Assembly (NCBI RefSeq): GCF_023278565.1
Contig: NC_064680.1
Location: 186,001 to 250,000 of the forward strand
Direction: 5' to 3'
Origin: Colletotrichum lupini
Lineage: Eukaryota; Ascomycota; Sordariomycetes; Glomerellales; Glomerellaceae
Length of the DNA stretch: 64,000 nt
Of this stretch, positions 9,653 through 21,253 are shown in pieces (position 1 is the stretch's first letter; every line of letters begins with the position of its first letter). The notes beneath the pieces are model-generated. The model was given only the letters and a program-made list of their open reading frames with translations. It ran no database searches and was not told the DNA's origin. The position numbers and the translations under genes were made by a program.

Positions 9653-11853
9653 ATGGCTCGGTGGTTCCTATCTTTCGTTGCTGGAAGCGCCCTTGCGGCG
9701 GCTTCTGGCCTTCCTATGAAGCTCGAGACACGGAGCGCAGTCACCTCCCGCGTGTCCAACATTCACATCACTCTTGAGCAGCCCATCGAAGAGACCGTCA
9801 CATTCACCTATGGTTCATGTCGAGGTGCCTCCATGGGCGATGCCCACCACACCATCGTCAAGTCAGAGGTGCGCGACTCTCAGCGCCTCGTCTGGGTTCT
9901 CCCTGAAGATGCTGCCACCGATGGTTGCATCTCCGCGTGGAGTATCTCCGGCGAGTTGAAGGGCAGAAGTGAGCCCCAGACTCTGCACCACAAGTGGAAG
10001 CGCCGGGCTCTGAAGAGATGTAAGTGCGCTCATGATCTTGTTGTATTGTCTCATAATTTAACGCGCCATAGCTATTGAGATGAACAACGGCACCGGCATT
10101 GACACGCTCGGAGCCTGGTTTGAGGGCGTCAACCTCCTCAAGGACAAGGAGCCCACCACGGTGGATGTCGACGCTGCCAAGTCCAAGCACGTCGCCATCG
10201 TCGGCGCTGGTATGGCTGGTCTGATGAGCTACCTCGTTCTCTCACAAGCCGGCATGACCAACATCAGCATCATTGAGGCTGGCCAGCGTCTGGGAGGCCG
10301 TGTTCACACCGAGTACCTCAGTGGTGGTCCTTTCGACTACTCCTATCAGGAGATGGGTCCCATGCGCTTCCCCGAGCACTATGTTGATCCCAAGACCAAC
10401 ACCACTTACAACATCACTGACCACCAGCTCGTCTTTCAGCTTGCTGCAGAGATGAACGAGCTCAACAAGCACGACAAGAACCTCAGCGTCGACTTCATCC
10501 CCTGGATCCAGAGCAACCAGAACGGTCTCTCTTATAAGAACGGCATCAAGCTTCCCAACGGTCTGCCCCCTACTTTGGCTCAGATCGCCGCCAACTCTTC
10601 GCTGGCTGTCGCCACGGTCTACGATGAGTCTACCAACACCCTCAATGAGAAAATCGACGAGTATCTTCCTGGTAGCGACTTCTCTGTCCGTATGGCTCAA
10701 AACATGTTCAAGGCCCACCGCGAATTCCTCGACTCTGGTCTTCAGGGCCTTGGTGGCGATGTCTGGTCCGAGTATGCCTTCATGGTGAACTACCTGAAGG
10801 GCTCCCTTAACTCGACGGATGCCCTGGGCAGCTACACCGCCACCTCATTCTGGGACACTCTCTACGAGGGCATGTACTTCCAGGCTGCTTCCTACAAGAC
10901 CATCGACGGCGGTCTCAGCCGTCTCCCGCTGGCTTTCCACCCTCTCGTTGACGACATCACCACCATGGACCGCAAGATTGAGCGCGTGCAGTTCGACTCG
11001 GAGAACTCCAAGGTCAACCTTCAATGGCGCGAGTCCTTCAAGAACCAGACTTTTGAGACCTCTGAGTATGACTACGCCCTGCTGGCTGTCCCCTTTTCCA
11101 TCATCCGCAAGTGGCGCTTCCCGTCCCTGCCTTTGACCATCTCCAACGCCATCAATGAGCTCCCTTACACCAGCGCCTGCAAGGTCGCCCTCGAGTTCTC
11201 TGAGCGCTTTTGGGAGCACTACGAAAACCCCATCGTCGGCGGTTGCAGCACCACCTCTGACATTGCTGGTATCGGTTCCACGTGCTACCCGTCGTACAAC
11301 ATCAACGGCACCGGAAAGGCCACCATGTTGGCCTCGTACATCTCGGGCGACTGGGGCCACCGCTGGGCTTCCGTCTCGGAGGAGGAGCACGTCCAGTATG
11401 TTCTTGACGCCATGGTTGAGATCCACGGCGAGAACACCCGTGAGCTGTACACGGGCAAGTATAATCGTCGCTGCTGGGTTCTCGACCCTCTCGAGAGTGG
11501 CAGCTGGGTCAGCCCCGTTGCTGGCCAACATCAACTTTACATCCCCGAGTACTTCAAGACGTACGATAACGTAAGTTATGACCTGCCCTTTGCTGGATAA
11601 CTGAGCAAAGACAAGAGTTCTAATATAGAAATCAGATGATCTTCATTGGCGAGCACACCCCCTACACCCACGCTTGGATCGCCTCTGCTCTCGACTCTGG
11701 AATCCGTGGTTCTGTCCAGTTGCTGCTCGAGCTTGGTCTGGTTGACGAGGCCAAGGCAGCTGTCAACAAGTGGATGGCTCGATGGATCGATATCGTGAGT
11801 TCAAATTCTCAACCGCATGGTAATGAGGTGGTCCTAACAACGCTCTCTAGTGA
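9653..11853 (+). CDS. Secreted L-amino-acid oxidase (FAD flavoenzyme)
   Basis: Four exons, 9653-10019, 10072-11570, 11636-11794 and 11851-11853, give 675 aa. The introns are 52, 65 and 56 nt. The last exon contributes only the TGA stop. The ATG at 9653 starts a signal peptide (MARWFLSFVAGSALAAASG), so an extracellular or vacuolar enzyme is likely. A fungal LAAO-type N-terminal domain follows. Then comes the dinucleotide-binding VAIVGAGMAGL (Gly-x-Gly-x-x-Gly at about 167-172), the FAD-contacting EAGQRLGGRVHT, an EMGPMRFPEH segment, and the C-terminal FAD motif IGEHTPYTHAWIASALDSG near 626-644. The enzyme oxidises L-amino acids to 2-oxo acids, releasing ammonia and hydrogen peroxide, so nitrogen scavenging or peroxide defence are plausible roles. 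Many N-glycosylation sites (NTT, NIT, NSS, NGT) fit secretion. The exact substrate is unknown. Confidence 0.92.
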
Positions 11854-12512
11854 TGAAGAACAATGATAATCAAGAATCGGTGGAAACCCAAAAGCAAAGG
11901 GTTCAGGAAGAGTCGATTTGTCGCCAAGAAATGGCAGTACATAATCTTACATAGTTTGACGATTAACGAAGAATAGATCAATGATTCCTCATCTAATGCT
12001 GTCTTATAGAGCCACCATCTGCATCGTGTCTGCATTTGACCGCAGGCGTCGAGGAATAGAACCACCAACGATCCATATTCGCAAGGATCCCCACAACATA
12101 AGAGACGACAACCCACATGGCCGTACCCCCTGTCGAATGCAGCATGCAGCCGAGCGTATCAAGGTAGATTTTGGGCTCAGCCTTGCAGATATGGTCATCG
12201 TTCGACACCGCGTCGCACGGTTGGTTGGGACAGGGGTTCGGCCAGACCCGGGACACGATGGTTCGGCATCTGCTGACAATGCCGCACTTCTGCAGCGCCA
12301 GGCTGATCCTCTAACAAAGTTCTCAAGTTGCACTAGCAGTGGCCTGTTTGGTATCTAGCATGTCTGTGTGGGATATTTTCCACATTTCAGTATCCCAACC
12401 AGCAGCAAGAGTTCTCGTATAGGCATCAGAGTGTTCATCTCTTCTTTGAGCCATGCTACATACAACTATCTTCCGCCTGGGCAGAGCATATTTGTCAAGT
12501 TAGCTCGGCGAC
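11854..12512. other. Convergent 3' region between the two flavoenzyme genes
   Basis: No gene is supported in these 659 bp. They lie between two convergent stop codons and should hold both 3' UTRs. Open frames on both strands overlap each other and show no family motif. Confidence 0.5.
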
Positions 12513-14050
12513 TTAACCGAGCAGCTCATTCTTTTCCTCCCGGAGTCTGCGTTCGCTCGTCTCGAACAATCGCGGAACGCCAGACTGCGAAAATGGCACA
12601 TCATCCCGTACGATCTTCGCCAAACCCTTGGCTGTCAATAGGATGAATGACATGCCATGCCCGTTGAATCCCGCGCAGATGAACTGCCCCGGCTTTGAAG
12701 GTACAGGACCGACATGGGGGTATGTATCGTTGGTGTACTATGCCCGTTTGTGTCAGTCATTCGCACCTCCATATCATTATTCGCGTCCACTAAATAGGTT
12801 CGCAGGGCGCGGCAAAACTCACGCCCATGATTCCTGTCCAGATGCTGTCAACTTTTGCCCCGCTGTTCTCCCACCCACGGAAGTTCCGCTGCATGTGGTC
12901 GTCAAGATAATGAGCCGCGGGCTCGATGAGCTTCGAATCGTCCCAGACGTTGTACCATTCGTTGACGCGCGGGATGACTTCGGTCCTAGCACCGCCCACG
13001 ACGATGCTCCCATCCGGTCGTGTGACTTGGTAGTCGTATAGATTGGCTCCGTGCCGTAGTGAGTATGTCATGGGGAGATGCGGGTGCTCGGCGCCATCAG
13101 GAGCAGCCACATGGCTGCAGATCCCGCGGACGGGGATGATACGGTTCTTGTACTCTGGAAGGATCGTTGACGTGTACCCGTTGGAAGCGTAAATTACCGT
13201 CTTTGCCTTAATGACACCTCTGGGCGTGGTTATGGTCCAGAAGCCGCCCTCTTGGGAGTCGGAAACTTTGACTACGGGCGTGTGAGTGTGCAGCTGGGCT
13301 CCCTTGTCGACAGCCTGAGACAGGAGGAACATAACCAGCTTGTAGGGCCTGAAGGGGGATCAGCTTTTACGCCGGCGCAGGCAACAGAATGATTGCAGAC
13401 TATACCAGATCGAGCCCGCCTGGAACGAGAATACAGCAGTCGCATCCTTGACACCGGAAAATGTCGCGGCTTCTTTGCCTTCAAGATAGTGAACGAGCTT
13501 TGCGGTCGGCGAATTCCATTGCAGGAGCTCATCTAGGCCTTCCTTGATCGGCTTTGCAAGTGCCGGGTCTCTCAAGACAGCCATAGATGTAGTCATCCGG
13601 AAGTCGCAGTCAATTTTCTTTTCCAGTACGAGATCTCTCACAGCATGAAGATTGGCAAGCTCGAATAGCGCCATCTCATCCGCAGTCTCTTGATCATATC
13701 GTTTGGCGCGGGCGGGAAGTCCAGCATAGAGATCCGGCCTCACGTGGCCGCCTTGACCATGTTAGATTGGGAACCATCTATACTGTGACGGAAGAGTGCC
13801 TACCGTTGCGGGCTGTTGCACCGGAGCATGCTTGCCTGGCTTCGAGGATTGTGACAGTCGGACGTGATGAGGGATCAGTGCCATCCAAGAGGTAGTACGC
13901 CGAAGCGGCGCCTGAGTATCCGGCACCGATAATGACAATGTCCTGTTCCGCCGGCAGGGTCTCGGAGCTTTGGTGGCTGTCTAGAGGATGCAGATCCTTG
14001 CGCCAGTATGGGGTGATGGCATTAGGGACAGGGAACGGAGTCTCGGACAT
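12513..14050 (-). CDS. FAD-dependent oxidoreductase of the D-amino-acid oxidase (DAO) superfamily
   Basis: Four exons, 14050-13804, 13751-13406, 13348-12823 and 12737-12513, give 447 aa. The introns are 52, 57 and 85 nt. Key motifs are DIVIIGAGYSGAASAYYL (GxGxxG at 42-47), ILEARQACSGATARNGGHVRPD (the ARNGGH signature spans the first intron), VIYASNGYTSTILPEYK in the second FAD-contact region, and GIMGYTNDTYPHVGPVP followed by CAGFNGHGM at the C terminus. This set matches fungal relatives of gamma-glutamylputrescine oxidase and sarcosine or glycine oxidases. The reaction is oxidation of a secondary or primary amine with FAD, but the substrate is not predictable. No signal peptide is seen, so it is probably intracellular. 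An AGATAAG motif (GATA-factor type) at 14182-14188 lies about 130 bp upstream. It converges with the L-amino-acid oxidase. Confidence 0.88.
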
Positions 14051-15350
14051 TATAGAGAACCTTGAGTTGTGTCGTGAACGACCGAGGTAGATGACGTAGA
14101 TTCAACACTATGAGAACACAAACAAGTACGAAATGTGAGTCTTCGAGATGAGATTGTTATTGTAAGTTGGTAATATAGTTAAGATAAGGTGACCACGAGG
14201 TAGACAGACATCGGAGTGTGTTGGGTGTAAAGATGCTCCGAGAGAGATAGGCAAGTAAATGCCGAAAACGCGGGGTCGTGTCTACCAGCTCCGACTCGGC
14301 GCCGACCGGGATCTTGCACAGACCCGGGCCGGCGAAACCGGGGCCTTGCCGGGAGTCGCCTCGGAAGGGCTATTGTCTCACTCCGGGAATGTCGGAGGCA
14401 CTAAGGCAAGGTCATGCAGACGACTTAACGGGGCCAACTGGGCAAGTTTCACCCCATTGCCCTTGTTGATAAGTTTAGTTAAACTTCAACCTCAACGAAC
14501 ACTGCCAGTAACATTCAAACCTTGCACGCTTCCTACCCACTCTCGCCACTCAACTCTGGGGATCACAACCCCTTGTTTGCAAATTACCTGACTCGCGCAA
14601 CCGCACGTTCTGTGGCCTGCCCCAGCCCAGCACACTAACATCGTTCACTCGGTACCGACGCCTTGGGCATCCGTCACGCTACTGCAAAACGCTACGACAA
14701 TACCTTTTGGGGCCTCATAGATGAACGGCATGCCACGCCCCTGACCCCGCACCTGTCATCTGTCAAGTTTGGGTCTCTGCGACCCCTCGGAACTTTCACG
14801 ATGGCTCACCGCCGACATGTCAATCTGCTTGACGGGCCACGAGGCTTGAAACCTTGTTGACGGGGAATGCCCTCCGGCCAGGGGATGCGCCATTGTTGCT
14901 ACCTGACCGAGCTCACCGCTCGTTATCAGGTATCATCGTTGTGAACTTTGCTAGATTTCCCGGTCGACTTGCTTTCAAATCATTCAGTGTCAATACCCTC
15001 TGCTGCCTGTGATCGTTGATGAGGGATCCGAGACTAGATAGTCTTTAGCGCGCAGGTCAATGCTAACTTTGAGAAATTGGCTCGTCTCCGCTCCTCGAAT
15101 CACCACCAAACGATTCCGACTTGTCCCCTCTAAAAGTCGCAAGGCGTGACGATAAACAGCTTCAAACAGCTCTCAAGTCCTCAACTACGAACTGCGGCAT
15201 CCATGTCGGCCAGACCCGACCATTCTCGAGTCATGCTTATTGCGCGGGGCAGAATTTCCATCTTCTCACCCAGAGGCCCTCACGCATCTGTGGCTTTGGG
15301 TCTAGCTCATATGCTATACTACCTTACACATAATTTCTCATCCAGATGCG
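14051..15350. other. Intergenic region upstream of the FAD oxidoreductase, before the copia element
   Basis: Base composition is normal and no gene is recognised in 1.3 kb. The first 200 bp carries the promoter of the minus-strand FAD gene. The remaining open frames are short, overlapping and motif-free. Confidence 0.45.
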
Positions 15351-15355
15351 GATAC
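15351..15355. repeat. Target-site duplication, left copy (GATAC)
   Basis: GATAC lies immediately outside the 5' LTR and is repeated exactly at 21249-21253 outside the 3' LTR. A 5-bp duplication is the norm for Ty1/copia integrases. Confidence 0.9.
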
Positions 15356-15532
15356 TGTCACGTAACAGGGATAGTAATCGCACCTCACAAAGTGCCCGTC
15401 ACGTGCTAAATCACGTATCTATCTTAGATATCGTATATATAGACCTTCTCCTTTTATCTATTTCTACTTTAATAATTAAGCTACTTTTACTACACTCCGT
15501 ATACCTATTATTACGTACTATAACTCGTAATA
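15356..15532 (+). repeat. 5' LTR of the copia element
   Basis: 177 bp, the same length as the 3' LTR. Its outer half keeps C and G bases that are mutated in the 3' LTR copy, while its inner half is heavily mutated (terminal CGTAATA instead of CGTGACA). About two dozen differences between the LTRs are all transitions by my reading. Confidence 0.9.
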
Positions 15533-18500
15533 GTTATAAGCCTAGCTCTTAATTAAGACCTTATACTACGATAACGCACTTATTAATACGATTCTTACGA
15601 TCTCTTTAAAATAACCGACTTACTTATACCTACTTTAGCCTAAGCTAAACTAACTAGCTACGATAATTAAATTAAATAGTTTAATATACTTCGTACTATA
15701 AATAAGGGCGTCGGGGTTTAGAAATACGTCGACCTAAACGCTCTAAATTCTAACGTATTCCTTAACCCCTCTATAGTGCTCACTTCGCCCTTAGAATTCG
15801 AATAATTAGTTATAACTTATAATAAAAAAGAACTACGAGCTTACTAAGCCCGTTATAAGGCGTTCGAGAACGACTAAAAAAACTAAGAAATCCTCCGCTA
15901 ATAGCTTCTAAACACAACTCTTAATACGAACCTTTCGACTTCTTTAAGTATAAGTAACTTATAGAACTAAGCCGGGTTTCTTTTTACAAAGCTAGCTATA
16001 CTACTTACTTTATATAGATAAATCTATCTTTATACCGCACTTATAAAGAGGATCTATACGCTTAAGAATATTTAGAAATAATAGGAGCTTAATACTAAAT
16101 ACGAGTAACTTATAGCTTACGAACGTAATACTATTAATACGTATATTAAAGTCCTCGCTTAGTAATTAATAAAATTAGTTAACGCTATACTATATAAATA
16201 CGCATTTTAAAAAGCTACTAAGAACGGCGCTAAGTTTAGTATATAGCGAATCGTTAAATATTTAAAATAGGAATTTGCGCTACCCGAACTAGTAGTAAGG
16301 AATGCGGTTCGAGAGGAATACCGATAAGCCCTTAATAAAATAAGGACCGGAATTAACCCTTAATATTAGTATAAGGAGTAGTAGTCCGCTTACTTCCGAG
16401 TTAAAACGTATAATATTTTAGAAATTAGCGGAGAGATCGCCGTACTTAACTTCCTAGTTATAGTTAAGTCTAGACTTAACCCTATATAAGGCTAACGTAT
16501 ATATAAGACCTTTAGCGAATTAATAGCCTTCGGAACGTATACGAGGACCCTCGAGGAGATTATGTATATATTTAGCTTAGTAACCTAGGACGTATATACT
16601 AAACGACCTTTAGGTTAAAGAGGGGCTTACTTTACTTTTACTAAACGCTCTAACTTAGTTAACGACGTAAATAATAAGGGTAACGTTATATACCCTTATA
16701 ATTACGTATACTCGTAGCGCCCTACGGCGTACTAAAAATTAGAATAAGTACTTATAAGCCGAAACGCTAATAAGTTATTAATACGAATACTAAAGAGCTA
16801 TATAAAAGAAGTCCTTGCTACTATTAAATTAAGTAAGTAGAAATTACTTTACGATAAGCTTAAAAAAGCTAGTTAGCTAAGGAACGATAGAACCCCTAAG
16901 AAACCTAGGTTTTTAAAAAGATCCTCTAATTAACTTATAGCGAGCTTATTAATAAACTAGGACGAGGGCTACGTAGTCGCTATACTTATAAAAAGTTAGG
17001 ACTTAGAGATAAACGCAATCTTTAGTACCCCTATAAGTAGCACTTACCCCCTTTCTTAGAGTACGGTAATAAATAGTTATAAAGTAATATATCTAGTTAA
17101 TAATAAGAGCCTACTTAAACCCGAGAGTTGCGTATTATTAAGTAATAAAAACTACGTTAAATTAGGAACTACTATACTACTTATTACTACACGTAGTACT
17201 CGTATTATAAAGGGCGTCCTAGACGGACCTAAGGGAAAGGGAACTTACGATTTAAAGCTTTAAAACGTCGCTTACGTCGAGGGATTCTATATTAATATAG
17301 TCTTAAAGACTTTACTAAATAAAAGCGTACTCTAGTACTACGGTCTAGATTGTACTTTATAATAGGGAACGCTTTATAAGAGCACTATTAAAAAGTAGCT
17401 TATCTAAAAAAATAATCTAGTCTTCCTCGAATATAAGCTCCTCTAATCCTATCCTTCTTTTATAAACCTTAAGCGTATCCTATAGAGCCTAGCTAGTATT
17501 ATATTACTAATTAGCCGTAGAAAATTCCGTTATTTATATTAATATACCTATAAGAGGTCTAATAGCGCGCTCCTTTAGTACCTTAGAACAGGTTATTTTA
17601 GACTTAATACTCTTCGTTAATTACTATATAAGACTCGAGGTGTGCGTATTAAACCTCTATTATAAGTTAAGTATAAAGTATATATATTATTTAAAGCTAA
17701 GATAGTAGTCTTAAGAGGACTACCTTCGAGAAGAGCCTTACGGCTATAGTACTATATATACTAGGATCTCTTTTACTTCGAACTATTTCTTAGTAAACGA
17801 TAATATATACTTATAGCTTTTAATAAATATAGTAAATAGCTTAGGGGGTTCTTTTTAAGGATAAAAATAGAGGAGGAAGTGCTTTTCGTATTATAGAGCC
17901 TCGAGGTAGCGATTCGTTATTAAAAAGGGACTCTAATTTGCTTTTTTAAAAGTAATAATAAGACCGCTCTCCTAACCGTAAACGTTAAACGCGTATATAA
18001 GACATAGTATAGCGAGCTAAGAATTAAAATAGAACTTCTACCTCTATATATAAAAAAACCTATAAGTAACGCTAAAAGAGTAGGTTAACTCGTAATTACT
18101 AAAGCTCGTAAGATATGCCTTTTTGCGAACCTCTTTACGAATTTATAGGACGAAATAGTACTAGTAGTAATCTTTATTTATAATATTACCCCACGGGAGG
18201 CTAATAAAGGAGATTCGCTTATTATAATAGAAATTAACTAATAAAAGCGGTATTAACGCTAGTAGTAAACGGGTTACTAAGTACGGGATTCTAAACTAGT
18301 TACCCCGTATCTCGGTAGCCTCTACGTATATAGTTACTAAGCATACCCTCTTTATAGGGATCATAAGAAGGGTATACGTTAAAAGGAGTTTAAAGTACTT
18401 CCCTGCGGGTATATAAAATACTTAGTTAGATATATACTAAAAACGCATAATATATATAGGGTCTAGGTACCCGCGCTTAAGTAGGTATTTATTATAAAAA

Positions 18501-21071
18501 ATATTAGGTTTAATAAAGAAGTATTTTATAATCCTATATACGAGGAACAAGCTATCGTAAGTAAATAAGTAAATCTAGTAATCTAAAAAATATAAGAACT
18601 CTTTAATACTAATAATAAGTTAATTCGAGCACTCGGGGAAGTAGATCTAGACTTTAAAAATACTAGTACTTAAGATAACTTTATAATCGAGGATAGTATT
18701 ATTATTAGATTTTTAATTATTTAGGACGCTAAGTAACCGATAAACGTACTCTAGGGTGCGGTAAATAAGGCTAAAGAGGCTAATATAGTCTTATTATTAT
18801 TATTAATCCCTAAGATAACCCCCTTGCGCGAGCTCGGGGGTAGGGGTAAAAAAAGGAATATAATAACTAGGTTATAAACGGCTTTGCGCAGTCTATAGTC
18901 CGCTTTATAAGTACTTATATATACCGCGGAGGTTCTTAAGCCTTTAATTCCTAACGGCTCTTAGTAAAACGCTAGAGCACGCGGTAGATAAAGTACCGAT
19001 CGTAAAAAAGTAATTCTTAATACTAAAGTCGACGTTAGTAAGGAACCCTTATAATAAACCTCTACTATTATATAAGAACAGAGCTTATAAAAACCGCCTT
19101 ATTAAGTACTAAGTAAAGCTCCGTTAGGTCCTAAACGTTTAAACCGGGCCCGCAGACCTCTATAACGCTTCGATAATAATATTTTTATAACGCTTTTATA
19201 TTCGAATATAGGAAACGGCGATTACTATAACCGTCTCTAGGACTACTTTTTCTCTACTTTTATACTTAATTAATAAAAAGCTATAGAGGAAAGTAGTATA
19301 AGATATATAATACTTTATTAAGTAATAAAAGGAGTAGTTTATAGGACCTACTTAGAGCGCTCTAGAGGAGTTTAAAAACTACGACTTATTAAAGTTAACT
19401 TCTAGAGCCTACTAAAGAAGTTTAGCGATATTAAATATCTCTTACCGTAACTATAAAAGTTATTTAGGGATACTATAGATATAGAAATAAAAAGCTAAGG
19501 GATATTAGTATATAAGAAGAGGTCGACCGTGATCCTAAATAAGGGATCCCACTTTTATTAAAGTAGGTATATACTTATAAGTACGACGTTAATAACGAGG
19601 TTAGCGAGGTAAAAGCACGTATATATATAAGGGGGGATATATAACTACTTAACCCCTTATAAAATATATACGCTTCGACGCTCGCCGCAAAGGCCTTTAG
19701 GCTTATAATAATAATAACTATTTAATTCGACCTTAAAATAGACTAGTATAATACTATTAACGCATTCCTTAACGCGCCTCTTAAGAGCGAGAAGCTAGTA
19801 ATTATTAAACTCTTAGAGGGATATAAAGTTATTAATAAAGTAAATAAACTCTAACGCGCTTTATATAGCCTCCGAGACTTACTAATTCTCTAGTTTTAAA
19901 CTTTTATTTCTATACTCCGTAATATAAATATAATATATAGTTACGAGGAGATCTATATTTACTAAACTATAAATAGGAAGGTAATACTAGTATTCTACGT
20001 TAATAACTTTATTATTCTATATTATTAAGATAACTAAAAAGCGGCTTAGGGGATCGTCGACGGTATAAAAGAATATATTAACCTTAAAAAGAATAGACCG
20101 ATTAATTACTTCCTCGGAGTACGGATTTTATAAAACCGTACTACTCATAAGGTTTACTTTATTTATAACGTATATATTAAGCGAGTTACTAAGCGCTTCG
20201 ACTTTATAGATTTACTATATCTAGCTACCCCTCTTTTTTAAAAAGAGTTTAAACTAAACGAGGGGTAGGTAATAAAGGAGGAAATAAAGAGCTACTAAGA
20301 GAAGGTCGGGAGTGTGCTTTATATAGCTATTATAATTAGACTAGACGTCGCTTTTATTTACTTATAATTATTACGGTTCCTAACTAACCTAAGCGCAACT
20401 TATATTAAAGTAATTAATTACTATATTTAATATCTTTATATAACGAGATATCTTACGCTCTATTATAGTAGTATACTAAGTGCGTAATTATTACTTCTAA
20501 TTAGAGATACTAGCTTCGTAAATAACGAGGTAATACGACGATTATCTTAGGGATATATAATGTTCCTTTTTAGTAGCCTAATTTAATAGAAATTAGCACG
20601 CTAGGCGATAGTTACGACGTTAACTACCGAAGCTAAGCTTTTTTACCTTAAGGAAACCGTAAAAGAGACCATGGCTCTAAAGCGCCTTTTTAAGGACATT
20701 GCCCTTAACCTAAGAAAAGTATAGTTAGTTAACTACGATAATTAGTAAACGATTCGACTCGTCGTGTTAAAAAGAGGAAAAAAAATAATAGCTAGGCGAC
20801 GCCGCGAGAATTTAGATATATATAAGGCGGCTAAGTAGCCTCGCCCTTAGTAATTTATATATTAGAAGTAATAGAATACGTGCTATTCCGGGTTAGGACT
20901 CTATTTATTTTAAATAAAGGGATATATTTATAATAAACGCGGTTTAAAAGACGTATATCCCTTACGCTTAATTTTCCTTTATTTATATTCAACTAAATTA
21001 GGCCTTTATAAGGGCATTTAGAGATTCTATCTTAGGTATAATAGCTCCCTAGCGGTAGTAATTAGGGGGTA
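15533..21071 (+). pseudogene. Degenerate copia gag-pol
   Basis: The reverse-transcriptase box around 19996-20007 now reads YVNN, where the family has Tyr-x-Asp-Asp. Both catalytic aspartates became asparagine by G-to-A change. The integrase stretch near 18050-18100 carries Lys where the family has the third catalytic acid. The RNase H DTSF block starts near 20505. In-frame stops are common, many at positions where the family has Trp or Gln, as expected from RIP. No functional protein can be made. Confidence 0.88.
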
Positions 21072-21248
21072 TGTTACATAACAGGGATAGTAATCGTACC
21101 TCATAAAGTGCCCGTTACGTACTAAATCACGTGTCTATCTCAGATATCGTATATATAGACCTTCTCCTTTTGTCTATTTCTACTTTGATAGTTAAGCCAC
21201 TTTTACCACACTCCGTATGCCCATTGCTGCGTGCCATAACTCGTGACA
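21072..21248 (+). repeat. 3' LTR of the copia element
   Basis: 177 bp, starting TGTTACATAACAGGG and ending CTCGTGACA. Its outer (right) half is nearly free of RIP and its inner (left) half is mutated, the mirror image of the 5' LTR. A purine-rich GGGGG tract just inside could be the remains of the polypurine tract. Confidence 0.9.
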
Positions 21249-21253
21249 GATAC
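21249..21253. repeat. Target-site duplication, right copy (GATAC)
   Basis: Exact match to 15351-15355, placed directly after the 3' LTR. Confidence 0.9.

Larger units (their letters stand above)
15356..21248 (+). mobile_element. Ty1/copia LTR retrotransposon, full length, RIP-inactivated
   Basis: The 5,893-bp element has 177-bp LTRs at both ends and a GATAC duplication. LTR ends are TGTCACG...CGTGACA where not mutated. Stop codons fill every frame, but conserved blocks are still readable on the plus strand in copia order: a protease/gag-pre-integrase-like stretch (about 17.1-17.4 kb), an integrase core (about 17.6-18.25 kb), reverse transcriptase (about 19.85-20.05 kb) and RNase H (about 20.5-20.65 kb). 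Integrase lying before RT is diagnostic of Ty1/copia. Nearly all damage is C-to-T or G-to-A, so it was inactivated by RIP rather than slow decay. Confidence 0.93.

Noticed and set aside
10845..11534. 229-codon minus-strand open frame opposite the L-amino-acid oxidase
   Set aside because: Mirror frame of a GC-rich coding exon. The plus-strand frame has all the family motifs.
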